Below, in pieces: positions 43,434 to 51,137 of a stretch of 64,000 nucleotides of DNA; position 1 is the stretch's first letter, and every line of letters begins with the position of its first letter. The DNA comes from Streptomyces agglomeratus (GTDB taxonomy: Bacteria; Actinomycetota; Actinomycetes; Streptomycetales; Streptomycetaceae). The position numbers and the translations under genes were made by a program. Location: the NCBI RefSeq assembly GCF_001746415.1, contig NZ_MEHJ01000001.1:2109001-2173000 (forward strand), given 5' to 3'. A model generated the notes under the pieces. The model was not told where the DNA came from. It searched no databases and saw nothing but the letters and a program-made list of their open reading frames with translations.

Positions 43434-43538
43434 TCAGGCCGGGTTGATGTTCTCGGCCTGAGGGCCCTTCTGGCCCTGGGCGACGTCGAACGTCACGATC
43501 TGGCCCTCCTGGAGCTCACGAAAGCCTGTGCGTGCGGC
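43434..43538 (-). pseudogene. 3' remnant of a cold-shock protein gene
   Basis: The minus strand encodes [18 protein letters not shown], then [13 protein letters not shown] and a stop, the second half of a CspA-type protein. The N-terminal half with the RNP motifs is missing; homology ends abruptly about where a hairpin begins at 43539. The intact family member in the window is at 48700-48903. It marks a rearrangement junction at the start of unit copy 2. Confidence 0.75.
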
Positions 43539-43558
43539 GCCCGCCGATACCGGCGGGC
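43539..43558 (-). terminator. Hairpin after the intact MerR-like regulator gene
   Basis: GCCCGCC pairs with GGCGGGC around GATACC, 9 bp beyond the stop codon of the regulator gene. Confidence 0.5.
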
Positions 43559-43567
43559 ACACTCATC

Positions 43568-43906
43568 TCAGGCCGCGGCCGGGGGGTTGGATGATCCGGC
43601 GGTGCGGCGATGTTCGGCGTTGATGCGCTGGGCTTCTTCGAGCTGGTCTTCGAGGATGACAATGCGGCAGGCGGCCTCGATGGGAGTGCCCTTGTCGACG
43701 AGTTCCCGGGCTCGCGCCGCGATGCGCAGCTGGTAACGGGAGTAGCGGCGGTGGCCGCCCGCAGAGCGGAGCGGAGTGATCAGGCGGGCCTCTCCGACGG
43801 CGCGGAGGAAGCCCTGAGTGGTGCCGAGCATTTCAGCGGCCCGACCCATGGTGTAGGCGGGGTAGTCGTCGTCGTCGAGACGGCCGTAGGAGTCGTCTGC
43901 TGTCAT
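43568..43906 (-). CDS. MerR-like (BldC-size) transcriptional regulator, unit copy 2
   Basis: A 112-residue DNA-binding protein: acidic N-terminus (SYGRLDDDDYPAYTMG), helix-turn-helix (GRAAEMLGTTQGFLRAVGEA), the MerR wing (SAGGHRRYSRYQ) and a C-terminal dimerising helix (IEAACRIVILEDQLEEAQR). The short length resembles BldC-like MerR proteins, without an effector domain. GAGAGGTGAG stands directly before the ATG at 43906. A frameshifted paralogue lies at 41721-42061. Such genes in Streptomyces are often near cold-shock and ATPase genes, as here. Regulon unknown. Confidence 0.82.
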   Translation of the reverse strand: MTADDSYGRLDDDDYPAYTMGRAAEMLGTTQGFLRAVGEARLITPLRSAGGHRRYSRYQLRIAARARELVDKGTPIEAACRIVILEDQLEEAQRINAEHRRTAGSSNPPAAA

Positions 43907-43931
43907 CTCACCTCTCTGTGGAACGCGTGGA

Positions 43932-43964
43932 GGGGCCCTGGTGCCGTACTGGCACCAGGGCCCC
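43932..43964. promoter_or_regulatory. 14-bp stem hairpin in the leader of the copy 2 regulator
   Basis: GGGGCCCTGGTGCC pairs perfectly with GGCACCAGGGCCCC around a GTACT loop, 25 bp upstream of the start. The stem is identical to that of copy 1 while the loop differs, so the stem has been kept. Confidence 0.6.
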
Positions 43965-44621
43965 GAAGGAACTGCTACACCATCTGCCGGCCCTAGCGCT
44001 GCGCCGGCCTGCTTGTTCCGCGGGCCCGCCCGGAAGAGGGCGGGGAATGCGGGGATCGCGGATGCGTGACCGGAGACCACCCACCTATCGATGTCCTGCG
44101 GTACCCGAGCTCAAGCCTTCCGCCCGGGCGATCCTGATGGCGCCTCGGCTCCTCCGTCCTTCCCTCTGAACCAATCACTTACCAAACGGGTACTGCGTAC
44201 TGCTCGCACTGCTGATACTGCGAACTGCTGGTGGCCTCGCGCAGCGCCACTCTTCGGCAGCCAGCCCCGTCGCCCGTCCTGCATCTGCTCTGGCTTGGAA
44301 CCCCACTGCCGAACCTCCCGGCACGCGCGCCCGCAGCCGACGCCTTTACCGAGGAACCCTGATTACTGCGCTGCTGCTACCGACAACCGCAACTGCTGAA
44401 CTGCCACTGCGTCAGCTGCGGCCCTACTCACGGCGGCCCCTGACTACTGCGGGCCACCCGGTCCGGCCGTCAGTCCCGTCACCGTCCTGCAACAACTTTG
44501 GCTTCGGAACTCCACCACCGCACCGTCCTGCGAACTGCGTGTACTGCTGCACGGCAGTGCATCTCTGCCGGGCCTTGCTCGATCCCGGCTACGAGAGAAA
44601 CCATAACCACACCACCACTCA
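43965..44621. repeat. ACTGC-rich non-coding stretch, copy 2
   Basis: Homologous to 42118-42801 over nearly its whole length. ACTGC occurs at 44192, 44199, 44208, 44217 and 44224 (spacings 7, 9, 9, 7), with a further group around 44364-44460. No gene is supported. Confidence 0.7.
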
Positions 44622-44726
44622 ATGTCTACTCCGGTGGGCATAGATTTCCGCGCGCTTGAAGGTGAAGTAACCCGCCTCAACGGATCTATGGAAAGTCGGA
44701 CCGAAGCCCAAGTCCGGCGCAAGTGA
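44622..44726 (+). CDS. Small ORF at the conserved end of the repeat stretch, copy 2
   Basis: A 34-residue frame, MSTPVGIDFRALEGEVT then RLNGSMESRTEAQVRRK. The sequence just upstream (GAGAGAAACCATAACCACACC) is identical in copy 1, suggesting a shared promoter or leader. It has a charged, helical look. No ribosome site; could be leaderless or an artefact. Confidence 0.35.
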   Translation: MSTPVGIDFRALEGEVTRLNGSMESRTEAQVRRK

Positions 44727-45125
44727 CCCGCAGGCCGCACAGCCCGACGGGCTTCCCGTGACGCCACGACTGCGCCGCGGCTACCGTCGGCGGGTACCGG
44801 CCACCACTGGGCACCCCACGCTTCCGGCGGTAACACCCCGACAGGCCGGCTGGTGACGGGCGTAGCACGAAGGCCTGCGCCGGCCTTGACGATCCCGGCC
44901 CGACGACCGAGCAGCAGTTCGTGGAAGTCGTGCAGGCCGGTGCCAGTGCCGCGATCCGCAGACTGGCGCTTCTGCTGCCGCGTCAGCGCCTCAACGAGGA
45001 TCTGCTTTCGTCGGCCCGCGGTGACTCTCTGCGCCCTCGCCCGGCTGCCCGTGCTCGCCCGACCGGTAGCGTCGCCTCGGATGGGCCGCCTACCGAACCG
45101 GCGCGGGCCCCGACTCGAGTAGGCC
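44727..45125. other. 400 bp without a supported gene, absent from unit copy 1
   Basis: Unit copy 1 has the ATPase frame directly after its small ORF; here about 400 bp intervene. A plus-strand stretch near 44900-45010 (QQFVEVVQAGASAAIRRLAL) reads like protein but has no convincing start or end and may be a gene remnant. Confidence 0.45.
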
Positions 45126-45590
45126 GTGGGCGGGCACCGTGACACGGGCGTGACGCTGGCGCACAGCTCGTGCCGCCACGCGCCGACGGTGGCCATCAGT
45201 TTCTCGGTCAAGCACTGCGGCACTTCCGGGTTGGCGGGTGGAGGGGCGGGGCACAGAGGCCGACAGCCGGCCCTGGCCCCTGACGCAGCAGACACCGTGG
45301 TCTTGGTCGTGTCCGAGCTCGTCACCAACGCCCTGCGCCACGGCGGGGGCCGCTGCACTCTGGAACTGACTGCGCACCCTGACACCATCGAGGTGGCCGT
45401 CCACGACCCCAGTCGGCATGCGCCGCGCATGCGCACCCCTGACCTGAACGGCGGCACCGAGGGCTTCGGCTGGTCCATGGTTAACCGCCTCGCCCGCGCC
45501 ACCGCGGTCTGCCCCCGGGCCTCCGGCGGCAAGACCGTGAGCCCGTCTTGCTCGGTAGCGCCGCCGCTGACGCAGCTGGATGGCCGGTGA
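45126..45590 (+). CDS. Histidine-kinase-like ATPase (RsbW type), unit copy 2
   Basis: The core is that of GHKL-type anti-sigma kinases: VVLVVSELVTNALRHGGG (N-box), HPDTIEVAVHD (G1-like), and GFGWSMVNRLARATAV. The frame stays open to the normal end region, unlike copy 1. The N-terminal about 60 residues do not look like the family and may be a frameshifted or extended part, so the GTG start at 45126 is uncertain; GTG 45189 is another choice. In Streptomyces such proteins regulate sigma factors with PP2C phosphatases; one is encoded at 38579. Confidence 0.6.
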   Translation: MGGHRDTGVTLAHSSCRHAPTVAISFSVKHCGTSGLAGGGAGHRGRQPALAPDAADTVVLVVSELVTNALRHGGGRCTLELTAHPDTIEVAVHDPSRHAPRMRTPDLNGGTEGFGWSMVNRLARATAVCPRASGGKTVSPSCSVAPPLTQLDGR

Positions 45591-45591
45591 A

Positions 45592-45597
45592 TATAAT
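45592..45597 (+). promoter_or_regulatory. Consensus -10 box for a leaderless transcript
   Basis: A perfect TATAAT lies 7 bp before the ATG of the next gene, in otherwise GC-rich DNA. A transcript starting there would begin at or next to the start codon. No clear ribosome site is present, in agreement. The -35 region is not obvious. Confidence 0.5.
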
Positions 45598-45604
45598 CTG
45601 CCTC

Positions 45605-45964
45605 ATGTCGAAGCCTGACGAGCTGCTCGTTGACGTCGCCGCCCTGGTGGAATCCGGGCAGAGCAATCAGATGTCCCTGACCGTGGTCACCGGTGGTGCT
45701 GTCATCACCGGTCGGCTGGCTCCCGAAGCAGTGTGGAGGCAGAGGGTGTCGGAGGTACTGACGGATTCGGACCGCTTGGGAGAGTTCTCCGCGGTCTTCG
45801 ACGCCCCCGCGAAGAAGGACGGGCCGCCTACGCATCTGCACTTCCATGTCGCCCGGATCCTGCAGGGCACGGTGGGGATCCCGGAGACGGGCGGGATGTA
45901 CCGTGCTGCGATCGAGGACGTCAGCGCCTGGACCATGGGCGACTTCAGCTATTCCGACCGCTGA
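45605..45964 (+). CDS. GvpU-like small protein
   Basis: A 119-residue protein, MSKPDELLVDVAALVESG then a strand pair MSLTVVTGGAVITGRL and an acidic end. The pattern of a helix followed by a -VTGGAVITG- hairpin resembles gas-vesicle accessory protein GvpU. No gas-vesicle structural gene (gvpA) is in the window, so the name would say little about function. Probably leaderless (see -10 box). Family call is tentative. Confidence 0.55.
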   Translation: MSKPDELLVDVAALVESGQSNQMSLTVVTGGAVITGRLAPEAVWRQRVSEVLTDSDRLGEFSAVFDAPAKKDGPPTHLHFHVARILQGTVGIPETGGMYRAAIEDVSAWTMGDFSYSDR

Positions 45965-45992
45965 GCAATCACTGCGACGGGAACCCATTGCA

Positions 45993-46038
45993 AGCAGTGT
46001 GGGCCCGACCGGCGCGCGCCGGTCGGGCCCACACTGCT
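45993..46038. terminator. 46-bp perfect palindrome, bidirectional terminator
   Basis: A 23-nt arm beginning AGCAGTGTGGGCCCGACC is followed directly by its exact reverse complement. It lies between two convergent genes (stops at 45964 and 46071) and would end transcription from both sides. Confidence 0.75.
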
Positions 46039-46070
46039 GTTCAGGTGTCGGCTCGTGCTTGTTTCCTCGG

Positions 46071-46379
46071 TCAGACGGATACGGGGGTGCCGAGCATCGC
46101 GGAAGCTTGCTGGAGCGAACTGAGGATGCGTACGGGTGCGGCCGTGGGAAGGGCGCGGCAGGTGAAGCCGAGCTGAGTCATGGCCCGGAGGACTTCGGCG
46201 GCGCTGAAGTCACGTCGGTCCTGGCGGGTGATGACCTGGCCGACTTGCTTGACGGGGTAGTGGCGGCGGCCGATGATCACGGACTCGCCGGTGCCCCGTT
46301 CGGGCTTGATGCCCTTCATCGATTCCAGCACGCCGCTCTTGGTGAGCTCGAAGGGGAAGCGGGCGATGACGCAGCGCAT
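46071..46379 (-). CDS. SCO5918-like conserved hypothetical protein
   Basis: A 102-residue basic protein starting MRCVIARFPFELTKSGV. It contains IIGRRHYPVKQVGQVITRQD and ends in a helical segment. I associate this with a Streptomyces family named after SCO5918, next to CBS, DEAD-box helicase and cold-shock genes, and the same neighbours are seen here. No molecular function is known to me. Confidence 0.65.
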   Translation of the reverse strand: MRCVIARFPFELTKSGVLESMKGIKPERGTGESVIIGRRHYPVKQVGQVITRQDRRDFSAAEVLRAMTQLGFTCRALPTAAPVRILSSLQQASAMLGTPVSV

Positions 46380-46429
46380 GTGGCCTCACAGGGAGAAGGG
46401 GAGAACGGCCCGACCAGGGGTGAGTCGGT

Positions 46430-46834
46430 TCAGCGGGAGAGGGCGAGGACGCCCAGGGCGCTGTCTTGCTCGTCGACGACCGGCAGGATACCGAGCCGGC
46501 GGGAGCGCATCGCGTGCTCGGCTTCGGAGGCAGTGGTCACGGGTGAGGTGAACGACCTGTGATCGCCGAGGACGTCGCGCAGGCGGACGCTGTCCGTGTA
46601 AGCGGAGTTGTCGCGGACGGCGGTGAGTTCGGTCTGGGTGACCAGGCCGGTGCACTGGCCGTCCTGGTCGCAGACGACCAGTCGGCCCGTGCGGGCTGCG
46701 GCCATGACGGACAGCGCCACCTCGACGCTCATGTCGTCACAGACCTGGGGTCCGGCCGCGTCCATGACCTCAACCACCGTCCCATGCACGGGGTTGGCGC
46801 GCGTTGGGCGGGGCTGCATCTGAACCAGCGTCAA
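46430..46834 (-). CDS. CBS-domain pair protein
   Basis: A 134-residue protein made of two CBS motifs: VEVALSVMAAARTGRLVVCD with TGLVTQTEL, then ASEAEHAMRSRRLGILPVVD with LGVLAL. Such stand-alone pairs bind adenosine nucleotides and report energy state. The start is the TTG at 46834, because AGGAGG lies 6 nt before it; the in-frame ATGs at 46894 (inside the helicase gene) and 46819 lack this. It is 46 bp downstream of the helicase gene, probably co-transcribed. Confidence 0.78.
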   Translation of the reverse strand: MTLVQMQPRPTRANPVHGTVVEVMDAAGPQVCDDMSVEVALSVMAAARTGRLVVCDQDGQCTGLVTQTELTAVRDNSAYTDSVRLRDVLGDHRSFTSPVTTASEAEHAMRSRRLGILPVVDEQDSALGVLALSR

Positions 46835-46880
46835 AAGGTGCCTCCTGCAGAGATGGGTCAGCTTCCTGATCACGAAGGTT

Positions 46881-48353
46881 CTAGGCCGCCGCATCGAAGA
46901 CGGGCCGGTGTACGGGCGTGCGCCGGGTTGCCGAAGCGGGGCGGCGTCGGCCTCGGGAGGAGGCGCTGCGCTTGGGGCGTTCGACCACCGGTGCGGTGAT
47001 GACGACCGGGATGCCGGACGGGGCCTGAGCGCCGGTGATCCGGCTCAGGGCCTCGTCGCCCGAGTGGATCTGGGTGGTCTGCGGCCGGATTCCGGCGTCC
47101 GCCATGAGGCGGACCATGCCGCGGCGCTGGCTCGGTGTGACGAGAGTGACGACGCTGCCGGACTCGCCGGCGCGGGCGGTACGGCCGCCGCGGTGCAGGT
47201 AGTCCTTGTGGTCGGTCGGCGGGTCGACGTTGACGACGAGGTCAAGGTTGTCGACGTGGATGCCGCGCGCCGCGACATTGGTCGCTACCAACACGCTGAC
47301 GTGCCCCGTCTTGAACTGCGCCAGCGTGCGGGTGCGCTGCGGCTGCGACTTGCCGCCGTGCAGCGCGGCGGCCCGTACCCCGCTGTTGAGCAGGTCCTGG
47401 GTGAGCCGGTCGACGGCGTGCTTGGTGTCCAGGAACATGATCACGCGGCCGTCGCGGGCGGCGATCTCGGTCGTGGCGGCGTGCTTGTCGGCGCCGTGGA
47501 CGTGCAGGACGTGGTGCTCCATCGTCGTGACCGCACCGGCCGACGGGTCGACCGAATGCACGACGGGGTCGGTCAGGTAGCGGCGTACCAGCAGGTCGAC
47601 GTTCCGGTCCAAGGTGGCGGAGAACAGCATCCGTTGCCCCTCCGGACGCACCTGGTCGAGCAGCGCGGTGACCTGCGGCATGAACCCCATATCAGCCATC
47701 TGGTCGGCCTCGTCCAGCACCGTGATGCCCACCTGGTTCAGCCGGCAGTCGCCACGGTCGATGAGGTCCTTGAGCCGGCCCGGGGTCGCGACGACCACCT
47801 CGGCCCCGCCTCGCAGCGCGCCGGCCTGCTTGCCGATCGACATCCCGCCCACCACCGTGGCCAGCCGCAGCCTGACGGAGCGGGCGTACGGAGTGAGCGC
47901 GTCGGTCACCTGCTGCGCCAGCTCACGTGTGGGGACGAGGATCAGCCCCAGCGGCTGGCGGGGCTCAGCACGCTGTCCGGCGGTGCGGGCGAGCAGGGCG
48001 AGGCCGAAGGCGAGGGTCTTGCCGGAGCCGGTGCGCCCGCGGCCCAGGACGTCACGGCCCGCCAGGGAGTTCGGCAGCGTCGCGCCCTGGATCGGGAACG
48101 GTGCGCTCACGCCCTGCCTGCCTAGTTCTGCCAGTAGCTGCTCGGGCATGTCGAGATCGGCGAAGCCCGCAGCGGCAGGCAGCGCGGGGGTGATCGTCGT
48201 GGGGAGCGCGAACTCACCCTGCACTGCGGCGGGCCGGCGGCCGTAACCGCCGGAACGGCGCGGCGCCGGCGAGCCGAAGCGGCTGCCGCCCTTTCCGGCG
48301 GCGGCACTGCCATTACGGGTGCGGGCGGAGTCGTTCGTGCGTGTGCGGTTCAT
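46881..48353 (-). CDS. DEAD-box ATP-dependent RNA helicase
   Basis: A 490-residue helicase with motif I GRGRTGSGKT, Ia VPTRELAQQ, Ib TPGRL, II VLDEADQMADMG, III FSATL and VI YLHRGGRTARAGESG. The DEAD-box is DEAD. N- and C-terminal extensions are basic and low complexity (RNA-binding tails). ATG 48353 follows AGGAAGG. It unwinds RNA duplexes; the cold-shock gene just upstream on the same strand suggests a role in RNA handling at low temperature. Hairpin 48645-48680 separates it from that gene. Confidence 0.93.
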   Translation of the reverse strand: MNRTRTNDSARTRNGSAAAGKGGSRFGSPAPRRSGGYGRRPAAVQGEFALPTTITPALPAAAGFADLDMPEQLLAELGRQGVSAPFPIQGATLPNSLAGRDVLGRGRTGSGKTLAFGLALLARTAGQRAEPRQPLGLILVPTRELAQQVTDALTPYARSVRLRLATVVGGMSIGKQAGALRGGAEVVVATPGRLKDLIDRGDCRLNQVGITVLDEADQMADMGFMPQVTALLDQVRPEGQRMLFSATLDRNVDLLVRRYLTDPVVHSVDPSAGAVTTMEHHVLHVHGADKHAATTEIAARDGRVIMFLDTKHAVDRLTQDLLNSGVRAAALHGGKSQPQRTRTLAQFKTGHVSVLVATNVAARGIHVDNLDLVVNVDPPTDHKDYLHRGGRTARAGESGSVVTLVTPSQRRGMVRLMADAGIRPQTTQIHSGDEALSRITGAQAPSGIPVVITAPVVERPKRSASSRGRRRPASATRRTPVHRPVFDAAA

Positions 48354-48644
48354 GCGGCGGAACCTTCCTCGATGTGGCACATATCAAGGAATTCCCGCAG
48401 CGATGAACGGCATGCCGAATTACAAGTATGGGCCGGTGGTAAAAGAAAGCAGATCTGGTCGGCGGAACTGACGCGGGCGCAGGTACTGAAATGGGTGACG
48501 CGGTGGGGACGTAAAGTCCGGGCGTCGACTGCGGTGTAGCTCTTCAGAATGCGCCTGCATCCCTGAAGGAAGAGCCGCGCGTGGTGAGACCGCGGATTCC
48601 TCCGCGTCGTCCCGCAGGTGAAACCGCTGCGGGAAATGCGTGCA

Positions 48645-48680
48645 GCTGGGGCCCGCACCCCGAAGGATGCGGGCCCCAGC
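48645..48680 (-). terminator. Terminator of the cold-shock gene
   Basis: GCTGGGGCCCGCA pairs perfectly over 13 bp with TGCGGGCCCCAGC around a 10-nt loop, 19 bp after the stop codon of the cold-shock gene. Confidence 0.8.
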
Positions 48681-48699
48681 TACAAAGTGTGCGTCAGCG

Positions 48700-48903
48700 T
48701 CAGGCTGGAACGATGTTCTCGGCCGTCGGGCCCTTCTGGCCCTGTGCGATGTCGAAGTTCACCTTCTGGCCTTCGAGCAGCTCACGGAAGCCCTGGGCGG
48801 CGATGTTCGAGTAGTGGGCGAACACGTCAGCGCCGCCACCGTCCTGCTCGATGAAGCCGAAGCCCTTTTCCGCATTGAACCACTTCACGGTACCAGCAGC
48901 CAT
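48700..48903 (-). CDS. CspA-type cold-shock protein
   Basis: A 67-residue single-domain protein with both RNA-binding motifs (KGFGFIEQD and DVFAHYSNI) and the ending [13 protein letters not shown]. It melts RNA structure and acts as a chaperone of nucleic acids. ATG 48903 is preceded by AAGGAG. The region upstream has no gene and may hold a long structured leader typical of cold-shock mRNAs. A broken homologue is at 43434-43538. Confidence 0.95.
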   Translation of the reverse strand: MAAGTVKWFNAEKGFGFIEQDGGGADVFAHYSNIAAQGFRELLEGQKVNFDIAQGQKGPTAENIVPA

Positions 48904-49661
48904 GTCATATCTCCTTTGGGGCAGTACATCGGAATTCCGCACTGCGCGGACGCCGTGTCGCCGCGATGATTACCCCGACCGGAAAATAACCGGAAATACA
49001 AAAGTGCTCCCACCGGCAGGAGCCGAGCGGAGGCACTTGAAGTTTGGGAACCACAACTGCAACTGAGATCGACAGTAGCATGCTGCAACGGCCTGCACAC
49101 GTTACATGATTCCACTTTGCTCATCACGGTAAAAACTCTCACTACATGGTTCGCCAAACTCTCACCTCACGGGCACAGATATTGATTCACTCGGAGTGCA
49201 ACGTTCAGGAAGAGCGGTGTCGCCAACTGCAACCAGGGCTGCCAGGGCGCGACGACGTACGCGGCTATCCGTCAGACGCCTTTCGGAAGGCGTCCAGCAG
49301 CTCGTAACGGCGTCTTGGGGCAGGATCCCGCGGTACGACTACTCCCCCGCTGACCGCCCCTGAGGGTTTGTGTCAGCAGCGGGTTGCCACACCGGGCCGG
49401 CGAATGGGCGCCACGGCCGCACGCTCCCTTGAGGACCCGCTCGCCGAGATCGTGCCTGGTCGGCGGTGATGTCTTGGGACAGTGATCAACGAGCGTCAAC
49501 TGAGCGTCAAAAAACACGCAGATAGCCCGTCACTGGCTGGTTGCGGCGATGACTCAACCTGAACGTGCAGGTCAGGACACCTCAACGGCCAGGCTGTCCT
49601 CTCGACCCGTTGCCTGTGTGGAAACAGGTCGAGCAGACCGACAACCTACAAAAGTCGCAGG
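48904..49661. other. 758-bp gap with the cold-shock promoter/leader
   Basis: No protein gene is supported. The part next to 48904 should carry the cold-shock promoter and leader. It is also the place where the accessory region meets the conserved RNA methyltransferase gene. Confidence 0.5.
49275..49294. terminator. Orphan 8-bp stem hairpin with TCGG loop
   Basis: GACGCCTT-TCGG-AAGGCGTC. It is not directly behind any intact gene and could be left over from a lost one or end transcripts coming from the methyltransferase gene. Confidence 0.35.
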
Positions 49662-51035
49662 TCAGAGGGCTTTCTTAGCCGGTTCCAGGATCGCGACGCA
49701 CTCCACGTGGTGCGTCATCGGGAACAGGTCGAACGCTCGCAGCGTCCGCACCTTGTAGCCGTTGTCTGCGAAGTACGCCAGGTCGCGGGCGAGTGCCGCC
49801 GGGTCGCAGGCCACGTACGCGATGCGGCGGGCGCCCAGTGTGGCCAGGTGCTTCACCGTCTGCTTGCCGGCGCCCGCGCGCGGCGGGTCCAGGACGATCA
49901 GGTCGGTCTCGGTGATGCCGGTGCGCGGGAGCACCTGCTCGACCTTGCCCTGCTCGACGCGTACGTACTCCATGTCCTGGAGGTTGTGCCGGGCGTCCTC
50001 GACCGCGCGCTTCGAGGTCTCGATGCCGAGCACCGCGCCCTTGTCGCCGATGCGCTCGGCGATCGCGCCGGCGAACAGGCCCACGCCGCAGTACAGGTCG
50101 AGTGCCGACTCGCCCTTCCTCGGCATCAGGCCCTGCATGACGGCCTTGATCAGGAGGTCCGGACCCTGCGGGTGGACCTGCCAGAAGCCGCCCATGCCGA
50201 CGCGGTACGTACGCCCGTCCGCCCGCTCGCGCACGAACGCGCGGCCGTGCACCCGGTGCACTCCGCCGTCCTTCTCCTCCACGCGCAGGACCGAGACCGG
50301 CTTGTCGAGCTCGACGAGGGGCAGGCGGCCGCCCGGCCGCGGGGTGAGGACGACCTGGCGGTCGCTGGAGCCGGTGGCGGAGATCGCCTCGACCGACGCC
50401 ATCTGGGGCCAGTCCTGCTTCTCGATGCCCAGCTCGCTGACGCCCGGTGCGGCGATCATGCAGTGGTCGATGGGCTGTACGTCGTGCGAGCGGTGCTTGC
50501 GCAGGCCCGCCCGGCCCTCGGGGTCGACGGCGTACTGCACGCGCGTGCGCCACGCGGGCACCTCTCCCTGCGGCAGCTTGTCACCGGGCGCCGGCATGAC
50601 GGTGCCGTCCCAGCCCGCCTCCTCCGGCGTGAGGCCCGCGAGGCGCATGAGCTGCTCCGCGATGACCTCGCCCTTGAGCCGCCGCTGGGCGCCGGGCTTC
50701 GCGTGCTGCCAGTCGCAGCCGCCGCACTTGCCGGGACCGGCGTACGGGCACGGGGCCTCGACGCGGTCCTTCGACGCCTCCATGACCTCGACCGCGTCGG
50801 CGCGCAGGTAGCGGGAGGTCTGGTCGCCGTCCGTCACGCGGGCGCGGACCTTCTCACCGGGCAGCGCGTGCCGTACGAACAGCACCCGGCCCTCTTCGGT
50901 GCGGGCGATGCAGTGGCCGCCGTGGGCGACCGGGCCGACCTCGACCTCGTACTCGGTACCGATCAGCGACTCGACCGGCTCCGCTGCCGCGACCGGCTCG
51001 GCCGATCCCTTGGATTCCGTGGATTTGGACTGCAT
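49662..51035 (-). CDS. TrmA/RlmD-type class I SAM RNA (uracil-5) methyltransferase
   Basis: A 457-residue enzyme. An N-terminal TRAM-like beta-barrel (YEVEVGPVAHGGHCIARTE) is followed by cluster cysteines (CPYAGPGKCGGCDWQH), then the methyltransferase core (LDLYCGVGLFAGAIAE), DPPRAG and the catalytic VACDPAALARDL with the nucleophile Cys. It methylates uridine C5 in RNA; rRNA versus tRNA cannot be told from sequence. The C-terminus LFPMTHHVECVAILEPAKK is duplicated at 37717-37785. It is 102 bp from the permease gene on the same strand. Confidence 0.9.
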   Translation of the reverse strand: MQSKSTESKGSAEPVAAAEPVESLIGTEYEVEVGPVAHGGHCIARTEEGRVLFVRHALPGEKVRARVTDGDQTSRYLRADAVEVMEASKDRVEAPCPYAGPGKCGGCDWQHAKPGAQRRLKGEVIAEQLMRLAGLTPEEAGWDGTVMPAPGDKLPQGEVPAWRTRVQYAVDPEGRAGLRKHRSHDVQPIDHCMIAAPGVSELGIEKQDWPQMASVEAISATGSSDRQVVLTPRPGGRLPLVELDKPVSVLRVEEKDGGVHRVHGRAFVRERADGRTYRVGMGGFWQVHPQGPDLLIKAVMQGLMPRKGESALDLYCGVGLFAGAIAERIGDKGAVLGIETSKRAVEDARHNLQDMEYVRVEQGKVEQVLPRTGITETDLIVLDPPRAGAGKQTVKHLATLGARRIAYVACDPAALARDLAYFADNGYKVRTLRAFDLFPMTHHVECVAILEPAKKAL

Positions 51036-51137
51036 GACGGGGTGACTCCAGGGATCAAAGGGGTACGGCCGGACTACAGCCCACCAGTCTACGTGGGTGT
51101 CGTCCGGCCGTTCACCACAGCGAACCCGGGAGGGAGA

